Positions 22,901-28,846 of a DNA stretch of 29,365 bases are shown here, in pieces. Below the pieces are notes generated by a model. It had not been told where the DNA came from. It ran no database searches and was given only the letters and a program-made list of their open reading frames with translations. A program made the translations under genes and the position numbers. Origin of the DNA: Branchiostoma floridae (lineage: Eukaryota > Chordata > Leptocardii > Amphioxiformes > Branchiostomatidae); NCBI RefSeq assembly GCF_000003815.2, contig NC_049979.1, positions 20,487,056 to 20,516,420 on the forward strand, read 5' to 3'. The stretch's first letter is position 1. Every line of letters starts with the position of its first letter.

Positions 22901-25900
22901 TGTGACTGCTTGGATGAGTTCGTATAGTTAGCGACACGAGCCGCCAATACGCAGAGGCCGGTGACCGCAGTGATTCAGCACTGTCAACATTACTGTTAGA
23001 ATTCTGCTCTTAAAAAAACATGAAATAAATATGTTAAAGTATACTTGGAATGCAAATTAAAGCTGTGTGCATGGACTTGGTTTATTTACCTTTGTAATCA
23101 GCATAGTCAGTGGCAACAAACACGGTGTACTTATGGATAATAAGATCAGCAAAAAATCCGTACCGTCTTACGACGGGGACCGTCTTAGGGCAGCCCCCGT
23201 TAATAAATTGCGGAAGTTGAAACAAAGAGCACTTTGCAGGCCAGCACATTATTCTTTCTTTCAATACATCAATGTTCAAATGCCCTAGATCACATGTTGA
23301 TGTCAAGGGCATTAGTAAGCGATGTGCCAAATGAGTACCAAAGTTGAACATCCCATGCACATACTAACCTCTGCTGTAACAGGCAGTGGCAAGGAGACTG
23401 TGTAGTTGAACTGTGCGGCTGGTGTCGGGGTCCAGGAGTCAGGGAGGGAGAACCCTGACTCGACCGTTACTCGGAGGAGGTTGGTGTCTGCGAGATTCTC
23501 CTCATACAGTAGCGGGCTTTGTACAGTCACCAGGATGTCCAGTTCAGGCTAATGGTAGGGAGAAACATAGTGTCAAACAGCCATGCTTTCTTCAGAAATG
23601 TTTCTATAACAAAATTGGGAGCCACAGCCTACTCGTCCAGGTATATTTCTGTTCTAATAATACTGTTAAAACTATCACACTGGGATGTCTGACAGATAAT
23701 GCTGTCATATCTGTGACATCAGAGAGGTAAAATCTCAGGTTTGTGCAATGTATTTGTGATGTCACTGAGGTAAATACTCAGCTACATATATTAGTGATGT
23801 CATTGGTTTCTGTAATGTATAATGTAGGAAGTCAGTGGAGCAACATATGTCATAAGATAAAAGTACATGTGTATTTAGTACATCTAGTTGTTATTTTGTA
23901 GGAGTCATGTCCATTATACAACATATTCGACAAATTATTATAATATGATCATGGATGACAGCAAAGTATTTTCTGTCTTGCACTATCATTAAGAATAACA
24001 AAGTAGCTCCTATGTCTTGGGCATTTTACAGAGCCATAATGATTGTAACATCAGTGACATAACACAAAAGTTACCTTTGGCAAATCAGTTGGTAAGTTTT
24101 CCAGTGGAGACCCAACAACAGGGTGCAGTGCTAGGGTTGCCTTGTGTCGAATCTCTCCTGATGGGAAACATGGCAGGTAGGATTTCTTATGAGCAATGTA
24201 ACTGTGACAACAGATTATTAAAACAGCCTTTTACATGTAGCAATGAACATTTAAAAAATCCTTAGTAGGTCTATCTTCAAGTGATTCTCCAACATTTTAC
24301 TATGATATATCTCAATCCTCATCTTGAAATATTGTAAGTACTCCTAATGCAAAAAACAAAAAACACTGTCATCTAAGTTATATCCTAGATCTTGGGGGAA
24401 AGACAGGTTACAACTCACCTCTCAGCAGCGGTAGCAGGTCTACTGTGCACTGTCCCAACACCACCGTCTTTTCCTCTTTCTGTTTCTTCTCCTTTGGCAG
24501 AACCTCTATCACAGTCACTGAAAATAGAAGTTGATCGATTTAAAGGTGTTGTTTCTATTTGAAGAAATTGACAACAGTAAGAAACTGGGTTAAACTTTCA
24601 TTTACACTTCTAATTTCTAAATATCTCTTGTCAGGTTAAAGAATAGATTTATGTTTTGCCCAAAAGGAATGTTTTATGAATATGAACATACAATATAAAG
24701 TGTAACAAAAAAAATTACCAGTATGTAAAAGAGCATTGTTATACAATATGTACTGTATACATATTTAAAGAATAGACCAAAAGTAATACAGCATTTCATA
24801 GAACAGAAACAGAACACAGTTGTTTATTTGTACTCACAAAGTACAGGTTTGTGTGCGATACTGTCCAGTCCCTCTGGCCCATCAAAGTCACACTGGACAT
24901 TACAGTTGAAGTTGTACTCAGCAGCAGTGTCCCCTGAGGACTCGATTTTAGCCGACTCTCCCAGAGACGTGGTACCAAACTCTGCCTTCACGTGGGATGT
25001 TAGGACATCTCCCTTCGACCCTTTCTGAGATACACAATCATGAATACAAGCTTAGAAGTGGAAGAAATGCAATCATGAATACAGAATTAGAAGTAGAATT
25101 TCAGACGTAGTGTTACATGTAGAAAATTCTTGTTGAGTTTTCTCTTCAGGCTAAGTTCTCAAAGCTATCAAAGAACTGATGAACTTGAGTTATCCTTTCC
25201 AATTTTATGTATCATTTGCTGTTTTACATGTATATATATTGTGCACATGTTTATTTTTGCATAGATAGACAGACTACTTTTAGTATTATAGTAAAATGGT
25301 TACAAAGTGAAAGAAAAGAAATTCTGAAAGATTATCTAAAAATTTTGCTTTTTAGTAATTTGAATACGAGAAAGTACTAGTATTAATTCAGACTAGCTTA
25401 CATTATTGCCAGATTGTCATTTTTTTTTAACATTTACATGTACAGGTTTGACAGAAAGAGGAGGCAAATATACAAAAGTAACGGTCTCCTCTGTCAGCAC
25501 TGGAACACCAGTGCTGAAGTGGTCGTCAGCACTGGAAGTCCAGTGCTGAGCCGGCGTCAGCACTGGAAATCCAGTGCTGAGGCAGCTTCAGCACTGGAAG
25601 CCCTCCTGTCAGCACTGGAAACCGAGTGCTGAGACTACAATCGGCACTGAATTTCCAAATACTAGTAGTTTTCTACCTGTAACTAACCTATTGTTCATAA
25701 AAACAAAACAAGTGAGCTCTTTACCACACACAGAGTAGGTGATAGTTGTCTACCCGTACCTACTTATTGTTTGTAAAAAAAAAAGACGCTACTTTGCCGC
25801 ACAATTAGAATGTGTTGTCAACCTGTAATTATAACTACCTATTGTTTGTACAGTTGATAGTTGTCTTCCTGTAGTGTCAATGTCCGCTTGGCAAGGTCTC

Positions 25901-26593
25901 ATGGGGCTCTAATAAGTTATTTTTGTAATATTACAGATACGGGCGTATGCTACACGAACATTATGTTCAGCACTGGGACGTTCCAGTGCTTTATAAACGT
26001 CAGCACTGGAAGCCCAGAGCTGAAGTTTTTACAGCACTAGTCTTCCAGTGCTGAAAAGTTCCTGAGCACTGGTAAATCCAGTGCGGAACCCGTTACTTTA
26101 GTATATCAGCATTAGGTTCCAGTGCTGACGGCGGTTTCGGCACTGGGTAACCAGTGCTGAATGACCTTTGAACTGGCTCGCCGCCTCTCAGCTGCGAGTT
26201 CAGCACTGGTACCCGAGTGCTGACGGCAGTTCAGCACTGGAAAAACAGTGCTCGGAGAAGTTCAGCACTGGAAATCCAGTGCTCGTATTGGGTTCAGCAC
26301 TGGAATTCCAGTGCTGAGGGAACTTCAGCACTGGAACAAGGCCGTTCAGCACTGGAAAACCAGTGCTGACGTTTCCTCAGCACTGGAAAACCAGTGCTGA
26401 GGCCGATTCGACCCATCGATTCAGCACTGGAACACCAGTGCGGAACCCGTTACTTTTGTATACTTGCAAACACAGGTAGCACATCATGAAGGAACAACAA
26501 CTTGCTTTGACTGACCAGATGCCGTGACCTGAGGACGGTGATGTTGATAGTTTCTGTAGGGCGGACCTGCCTTCCATCGTCCAGGTCTGCCAT
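6109..26593 (-). CDS. CFAP70: CFAP70 (TTC18), cilia and flagella associated protein 70, complete
   Basis: An axonemal protein linked to the outer dynein arm base and needed for ciliary beating. Coding exons 5' to 3' (plus coordinates): 26593-26516, 25024-24838, 24517-24419, 24157-24075, 23548-23369, 21189-21068, 20607-20553, 19501-19407, 18940-18853, 16393-16318, 16178-16117, 14721-14596, 14418-14341, 13949-13858, 13567-13507, 13386-13325, 13034-12969, 12697-12631, 12423-12352, 12066-12007, 11725-11600, 11354-11221, 10616-10501, 10064-9894, 9576-9370, 8810-8653, 7959-7807, 7478-7317, 7175-7086, 6861-6760, 6405-6358, 6189-6109. They sum to 3357 nt, or 1118 residues, against about 1121 in human. 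All phases close. Diagnostic matches include [49 protein letters not shown] and the terminal [11 protein letters not shown]. The start (MADLDDGRQ) is the first ATG in frame with [15 protein letters not shown], which aligns to the human N-terminus. Confidence 0.96.
6444..6492. repeat. 25-bp tandem duplication
   Basis: TAACAGGATTGAAGAGATCT plus five further bases is repeated back to back (6444-6468, 6469-6492) in the intron before the penultimate CFAP70 exon. The copies are essentially identical, so the duplication is recent. Confidence 0.85.
7960..8652. other. CFAP70 intron, nothing recognised
   Basis: AT-rich intron between the linker and the last TPR block. Homology runs straight from VKATK to [11 protein letters not shown] across it, so no exon is missing. 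No repeat or RNA gene is evident. Confidence 0.6.
8653..9576 (-). CDS. CFAP70: CFAP70 linker with polyalanine tract (residues about 786-907)
   Basis: Two exons join the TPR blocks. The first is Gly/Ala/Ser/Pro rich and contains ten consecutive alanine codons (9455-9484) built from GCA, GCC and GCT, so it is not a simple trinucleotide run. The second is Arg/Glu/Pro rich and ends with [16 protein letters not shown], which resumes homology to the human protein. The linker is the least conserved part of the gene and likely disordered. Because GCN codons complement to NGC, the tract also reads as alanine on the opposite strand, giving a false antisense frame. Confidence 0.85.
8811..9369. other. 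CFAP70 intron, nothing recognised
   Basis: Intron between the two linker exons. The 187-codon plus-strand open frame that crosses the 8653-8810 exon into this intron shows no protein-like signal. Confidence 0.55.
9894..11725 (-). CDS. CFAP70: CFAP70 first TPR block (residues about 604-785)
   Basis: Four exons encode consecutive TPR-type helix pairs: [20 protein letters not shown], then [20 protein letters not shown], then [20 protein letters not shown] and [23 protein letters not shown] arrays are protein-docking surfaces, here presumably for dynein-arm partners. The last exon continues into a charged helix ([18 protein letters not shown]) that starts the inter-TPR linker. Confidence 0.88.
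10065..10500. other. CFAP70 intron, nothing recognised
   Basis: AT-rich intron within the first TPR block. No element or RNA gene was seen. Confidence 0.55.
10905..10924. repeat. (AT)n microsatellite
   Basis: Ten AT dinucleotides in a CFAP70 intron (10617-11220). The rest of that intron is AT-rich with nothing recognised. Confidence 0.85.
11600..21189 (-). CDS. CFAP70: CFAP70 central region (residues 210-645)
   Basis: Sixteen exons carry the middle of the protein: the motif around [11 protein letters not shown], the acidic [10 protein letters not shown] segment, [53 protein letters not shown], a Lys/Gly/Ser-rich low-complexity linker (14341-14721), then [22 protein letters not shown] and the helical run leading to [18 protein letters not shown], where the first TPR helices begin. 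All are recognisable against the human sequence. The low-complexity linker differs most. Confidence 0.88.
11692..11778. repeat. partial duplication of a CFAP70 exon edge
   Basis: CAGGCACTGGGGCCTGG and GGACACCA at the 5' edge of the 11600-11725 exon recur at 11754-11778 in the adjoining intron, 62 bp away and lacking 8 internal bases. In transcript sense the intronic copy lies just upstream of the real acceptor and carries its own CCCCAG. Confidence 0.75.
13950..14340. other. CFAP70 intron, nothing recognised
   Basis: AT-rich intron with no recognised element. Confidence 0.5.
15341..15678. mobile_element. hAT-like MITE with GGTGCACC palindromes
   Basis: A 338-bp element sits in a CFAP70 intron (14722-16116). 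Its ends are inverted repeats beginning CAGGGCTCGAAAT, flanked by GACTC on both sides (15336-15340, 15679-15683). CAGGG-type termini are typical of hAT elements, which normally duplicate 8 bp, so the 5-bp duplication is atypical or eroded. Just inside each end are clustered GGGTGCACC/GGTGCACT words in both orientations that can fold into hairpins. The AT-rich core encodes nothing. Confidence 0.75.
16394..18852. other. long CFAP70 intron (2.46 kb)
   Basis: The largest CFAP70 intron. It contains an imperfect hairpin at 17361-17450 and a short purine-rich, CpG-containing patch near 17640-17750. Homology passes from [13 protein letters not shown] back to KGKGK across it with no missing exon. The plus-strand open frames at 16729-17139 and 17268-17701 show no recognisable protein. 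Confidence 0.6.
17361..17450. repeat. imperfect inverted repeat / hairpin
   Basis: AGGAAAATAGCAAAATACA at 17377-17395 is matched by the inverted TGTATTTTGCTATTTCCT at 17412-17429, a stem of 18 pairs with one bulge and a 16-base loop. A second AAAATAGCAAAATACAA copy outside (from 17361) pairs loosely with TTGCATTTTGCTGTTT (17434-17449), lengthening the foldback to about 36 bases per arm. Confidence 0.7.
19136..19275. repeat. dispersed repeat, copy 1
   Basis: Diverged relative of 21281-21415. Shared words in the same order are CATGC-GTTTCTGT, TTGGTGTCAG, GTGGGATTTTG-GTT, AAAATG and CACTGCAAAATC. The family is unknown to me. A CA-rich microsatellite follows it. Confidence 0.6.
19270..19350. repeat. 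CA-rich imperfect microsatellite
   Basis: Interrupted ACACAC/CATGCATACAC tract in a CFAP70 intron. It reads as a Cys/Val-rich frame on the minus strand, which is spurious. Confidence 0.8.
19701..20429. mobile_element. TA-flanked 729-bp DNA element with about 30-bp TIRs
   Basis: Ends at 19701-19730 and 20400-20429 are inverted repeats starting GAGTCGATTCC and sharing ACC-AGAGGGT further in (about 80 percent by eye). Each is abutted by TA, suggesting insertion at TA as in the Tc1/mariner/IS630 group. No transposase frame is present. The interior is dense in TTGGAACA/TGTTCCAA and TTTAGAAC words and includes a near-perfect 32-bp palindrome at 19931-19962. It lies in a CFAP70 intron. Confidence 0.75.
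20773..20992 (+). mobile_element. SINE-like retroposon with A19 tail
   Basis: About 200 bp of GC-richer sequence ending in 19 A residues (20974-20992). It is bracketed by AATCAAAT (20765-20772) and AATCAAAAT (from 20991), a plausible target duplication. An AGTTCCAATCA word near 20910 weakly resembles a Pol III B box; no convincing A box was seen. It could be a tRNA-derived SINE or a short LINE 3' end. Confidence 0.5.
21281..21415. repeat. dispersed repeat, copy 2
   Basis: Partner of 19136-19275 in the same orientation, about 2.1 kb away in a different CFAP70 intron. Similarity fades after CACTGCAAAATC. Confidence 0.6.
21682..21798 (-). CDS. CFAP70: candidate extra CFAP70 exon, diverged duplicate of exon 21068-21189
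   Basis: In the CFAP70 direction, ...CACTAACGACATGACCATTGTAG (branch-like CTAAC, then an AG acceptor) precedes 117 nt with no stop, ending at a GTAATC donor. The peptide begins [15 protein letters not shown], against [15 protein letters not shown] in the neighbouring known exon: 9 of 15 identical, with most nucleotide differences silent or conservative. It continues [16 protein letters not shown]. Both boundaries are phase 0, so inclusion between exons 23369-23548 and 21068-21189 would add 39 residues in frame. It could not replace the neighbour, whose end is phase 2. It may be a cassette exon or a decaying copy. Confidence 0.6.
21799..23368. other. long intronic stretch of CFAP70
   Basis: Contains a pair of imperfect 32-bp repeats (22125-22156 and 22358-22392: GTGCC--AAC-CGGT-CGCTTTTT) and CpG-containing patches near 22140-22380 and 23150-23220, unlike the AT-rich surroundings. 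These look like decayed element fragments. No gene was recognised. Confidence 0.5.
23369..26593 (-). CDS. CFAP70: CFAP70 N-terminal C2-like region (residues 1-209)
   Basis: Five exons. The first ends after ...ITVLRSRHL at 26516 using a GTCAGT donor. That choice, rather than reading on, makes KGSKGD follow directly, as in the human protein. The next exons give [30 protein letters not shown], then [17 protein letters not shown] and VDLLPLL, the beta-rich pattern of the N-terminal C2-type domain. The exon at 23369-23548 gives [16 protein letters not shown]. The intron between exons 2 and 3 contains the palindrome-array element. Confidence 0.9.
23549..24074. other. CFAP70 intron, nothing recognised
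   Basis: Homology is continuous from TDLPK to PELDILVTV across it. It includes TGATGTCA-type words spaced around 23715-23805, without further meaning that I can support. Confidence 0.5.
25494..25645. repeat. palindrome cluster A
   Basis: Full units at 25494-25517, 25526-25549, 25557-25580 and 25609-25632; a half-unit at 25588-25600; a decayed TCGGCACTGA at 25641. Spacers are only 7-9 bases and differ in sequence, so selection or mechanism acts on the palindrome rather than on a longer tandem unit. Confidence 0.9.
25660..25880. repeat. 70-76-bp degenerate tandem repeats
   Basis: TAGTT-TCTACC-GTA--TA-CTATTGTT-GTAAAAA recurs from about 25667, 25743 and 25811, with a partial copy at 25857. About 3.3 copies separate palindrome clusters A and B. 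Confidence 0.7.
25967..26086. repeat. palindrome cluster B
   Basis: Units at 25967-25990, 26000-26023, 26031-26054 and 26063-26086. These are more diverged (for example CTAG or CAGAGC variants) than clusters A and C. The last is followed directly by the internal terminus copy. Confidence 0.85.
26106..26444. repeat. palindrome cluster C
   Basis: Units at 26106, 26137, 26200, 26231, 26262, 26294, 26346, 26377 and 26421, plus a half-unit at 26325-26337, each about 24 bp. Start-to-start spacing is often 31-32 bases. Adjacent units share the central AA-CC loop with small changes. Confidence 0.9.
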
Positions 26594-27047
26594 GTCTCAC
26601 CAACCACACGAACTCTGCAATAAAATTAAAACAAACGTGACCGTTATATCAATTTCAGAACACGACTGTGTTACAGTACAGTTACTTTAACTGAATTGTG
26701 TAACGTGGGATTTCAGTATGCTTTTTCATGGTTTTTATCATCACTACACTTTGGAACGTCACGTCGGTAAGTAATAGATGTTAGTGAGCTGTTACGGTAT
26801 AAACCGTTTTACTTAGTATTACAAATTTCCCTCCCCTCGCCCTCCCCCTTCCCTTGTTTACGTACGCTGCTTGTACGTCTACGCACAAACAAAGCAGAAT
26901 GTCCATATCACAGGCGAAATAAGGGACTCCTCTAACTTACCTCCACTTTTGAACAAAATTCGTCCTTCCCAGAAGCAGAAATCTCACCAAAAAGCGCCAA
27001 AATCGAACACCAGGCGTGTCTGTGATTGAAATCTGACAAAGTTTCTT

Positions 27048-27061
27048 GTTTCTATGGATAT
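27048..27061 (-). promoter_or_regulatory. RFX X-box-like site
   Basis: ATATCCATAGAAAC in the CFAP70 direction matches the ciliary X-box pattern GTHNYYATRRNAAC at 13 of 14 positions (first base A instead of G). RFX factors drive ciliary genes through such sites, which suits CFAP70. Confidence 0.5.
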
Positions 27062-27070
27062 GACCATAGA

Positions 27071-27080
27071 GCGCATGCGC
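27071..27080. promoter_or_regulatory. NRF1-type palindrome GCGCATGCGC
   Basis: Exact core of the NRF1 binding palindrome, in the divergent spacer between CFAP70 and the PhnZ-like gene. Confidence 0.6.
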
Positions 27081-27084
27081 CAAA

Positions 27085-27096
27085 GCCGCCATCTTG
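27085..27096 (-). promoter_or_regulatory. YY1-type site CAAGATGGCGGC
   Basis: Exact match to the YY1 AANATGGCGGC pattern on the minus strand. YY1 sites in this orientation often lie at or just downstream of a start site, here pointing into CFAP70. Confidence 0.6.
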
Positions 27097-27100
27097 AACT

Positions 27101-27113
27101 AGGTTAAAGGTCA
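27101..27113 (+). promoter_or_regulatory. DR1 nuclear-receptor-like element
   Basis: AGGTTA A AGGTCA: two half-sites spaced by one base, the HNF4/RXR arrangement. It faces the PhnZ-like gene. Confidence 0.45.
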
Positions 27114-27132
27114 TGCAGCTTGCAGCAGACGA

Positions 27133-27138
27133 CACGTG
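27133..27138. promoter_or_regulatory. E-box CACGTG followed by G-rich stretch
   Basis: Palindromic E-box directly upstream of GGGGAGGGGGGCG, an Sp/KLF-like GC stretch, in the likely promoter of the PhnZ-like gene. Confidence 0.4.
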
Positions 27139-27174
27139 GGGAGGGGGGCGCATAGAGCTCTGGTTGAACTTTGG

Positions 27175-27255
27175 ATGTTTGGATGCAGATATCGTGGTGG
27201 TGATAATGGGCAGCGGCTAACGAAGTATTTGGAACAAACTGTCAAAGGCAAGCCT
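27175..27255 (+). other. leader ORF / likely 5' exon of the PhnZ-like gene
   Basis: An ATG at 27175 opens 27 codons (MFGCRYRGGDNGQRLTKYLE...) up to a good GTGAGA donor after 27255. Spliced to the acceptor before 27391, it stops after five more codons, overlapping the main ATG in another frame. It is best read as an upstream ORF, not an N-terminal extension. Confidence 0.4.
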
Positions 27256-27394
27256 GTGAGACTTATTTAACGTTAACGTTACCTCAAATCAATTCAGAAA
27301 GTAATCCTGCATAGCTGAAGCGTTTTGCCACAAAGTCAGTGCCTTGAAATTGACGTTACTCACTCACTGACTGTAATATCTCTCTTTCAGGAAA

Positions 27395-28846
27395 ATGTCC
27401 AAATCTGATGTAGACACGAAACTCGAAGCTGTGTTCTCCCTGTACCAGAAGCATGGACAGTCTGACTATATCGGTGAGGCCGTGACCCAGACAGAACACA
27501 TGGTACAGTGTGCCATGCTGGCGGAACAGGAGGGGTTCCCTACAGAGGTACTACATGTATTAGGAGAACCTAATCACCAAGGAGATATTGGGAGGTGAAA
27601 AAAACTGTTCCAAGCTCCCAACATCTGCTTTGAGATTACAATAACTTTTTTTAGGGGAGATGATGTAATTCACATCAAGGACATCTTATATTACGTCCAT
27701 GTCCAAATGAAGAGGATATGTTTGTCTTAAAATCCAATTTGCCTCAGTCACCATCACTTCCCCTTTTTACTTTTGCAAAATGACACTCAGTTGTGTCTTA
27801 TCAAATTGCTTTCTTTTGTTTTTGGTCATCAATTTTTCCAGGATGTAATCAAAAGAATTTCACTTCTATTCTTATACCTTCTCTTTGAGGGTTATAAGTT
27901 ACATTACAAGTTTTTTGTTGTGAGACCAAATTTGGATTTAGACCAAGCTGACTTTCCTAATTTGCCAATTTTCCACCTCACATACTGTCACAGTTCAAAT
28001 GACTGCAGACACACAACAATACAAACATGAGGCCGAAGACAATACGGTAACCTCCATTTTCATGGAGGTAATAATGAGGGTTTCTAAATGTTCACTCTGT
28101 AGGTGATCCTGGGTGCCCTCCTACACGACATTGGCCATTTGGTAGGCATGGAGGGGAACCTGGAGAGGATGGGTCAATTGGGTGTCCAGCACCATGAAAG
28201 AATTGGTCAGACTTTCTTGAAGGAGCTGGGCTTTCCCGCAGCAGTTACAGACTTTGTTAGAGGCCATGTTGATGCAAAACGTTACCGTGTTTACAAGGAA
28301 CCTGCATACTACGACCGTACGTACTATGCTTTCACAATGAATGGAATTTTGTTATCTGGTATGGATGAATTTTATGGGTTTTCTTCACCAGGAAGACTTG
28401 TGCACAATGACAACTTAGGCAATTCAGCTTTATTCTATGTAAATGTTCTACTGTATAATGTATGTATGTTTGGTGGCACCCAACATCAGCATTGCTACCT
28501 AGGATACCCGGCCTTGTAGCAATTTTAATACATAAATTTAAAGAAGGTAACATTAAAGGTCTTCAATTGTGGTAGAAGTTGGCATGTTCCAGTTTATGAC
28601 TACTTTAACCCACTTTATTTTTATTTTTGCTAAATCTTAGAACTGTCCAGTGCCAGTAAGGGTACCCTGGTGCACCAGGGAGGACCCATGACTAAACAGG
28701 AGGCAGTGGAGTTTGAGAAGTCTCCACAGTTCCAGGCCATGTTACGTATGAGGGGCTGGGACGAGGGTGCCAAGGACCCGTCTGTTCAAATCAAACCCTT
28801 GCAGCATTACCAAGAGTTGTGTAGGGAATACCTGCTGAACCTGTAG
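27395..28846 (+). CDS. PhnZ/TmpB-like HD-domain di-iron oxygenase
   Basis: Exons 27391-27547 (ATG at 27395), 28103-28316 and 28641-28846 splice in phase to 190 residues, the length I recall for bacterial PhnZ. PhnZ cleaves 2-amino-1-hydroxyethylphosphonate with O2 to glycine and phosphate using a mixed-valent di-iron centre; TmpB does the same to the trimethylammonio analogue. Ligands are visible: H35, H59-D60 (LLHDIGH), H63, H81, H106 (GHVDAKRY) and D163 (RGWDEGAK). They sit one or two residues from the PhnZ positions I remember (H34, H58, D59, H62, H80, H104, D161). Y25 and E28 match the PhnZ substrate-gating Tyr24/Glu27. The family motif VHQGGPMTKQEAVEFE is present. It has no signal peptide or membrane segment, so it is probably cytosolic. 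The substrate is inferred, not shown. Confidence 0.9.
27548..28102. other. intron of the PhnZ-like gene
   Basis: T-rich intron with no recognised element. The 85-codon open frame at 27773-28030 is low-complexity and unsupported. Confidence 0.6.
28317..28640. other. second intron of the PhnZ-like gene
   Basis: The donor GTACGT after 28316 ends the exon in phase 1, and the acceptor TTAG before 28641 restores ...YYDQLSSASKGTL. Nothing else was seen. Confidence 0.65.

Larger units (their letters stand above)
25469..26462. mobile_element. TIR-bounded element carrying a palindrome array
   Basis: TATACAAAAGTAACGG at 25469-25484 is matched perfectly in inverted orientation at 26447-26462, giving a 994-bp unit in the first coding intron of CFAP70. 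The outermost TA may be the target duplication. Between the ends are about 20 units of TCAGCACTGG(4 nt)CCAGTGCTGA, a 24-bp palindrome, and a palindrome-free middle with 70-76-bp degenerate repeats. There is no transposase. A further copy of the right terminus lies internally at 26090-26105. It is interpreted as a non-autonomous DNA transposon built largely of hairpins. Confidence 0.8.
26941..27096 (-). other. CFAP70: CFAP70 non-coding first exon (5' boundary uncertain)
   Basis: A strong GTAAGT donor (plus 26935-26940) follows ...TTCAAAAGTGGAG. The next exon begins at 26614, 21 bases before the ATG. If transcription begins near the YY1-like site, the exon contains an ATG at 27092 whose frame stays open but is out of phase with CFAP70. 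Confidence 0.6.

Noticed and set aside
25494-26444. Palindrome array resembling a CRISPR array
   Set aside because: Spacers range from 7 to about 40 bases, units are palindromic and diverged, there is no cas gene, and the context is a eukaryotic intron.
26941-27092. N-terminal extension of CFAP70 from an ATG in the YY1-like site
   Set aside because: The frame ends the first exon in phase 2 while the CFAP70 ATG frame requires phase 0. Spliced through exons 2 and 3 it meets a stop, so it cannot extend the protein.
28332-28553. Minus-strand frame in the second intron of the PhnZ-like gene
   Set aside because: No motif, intronic, chance-length frame.
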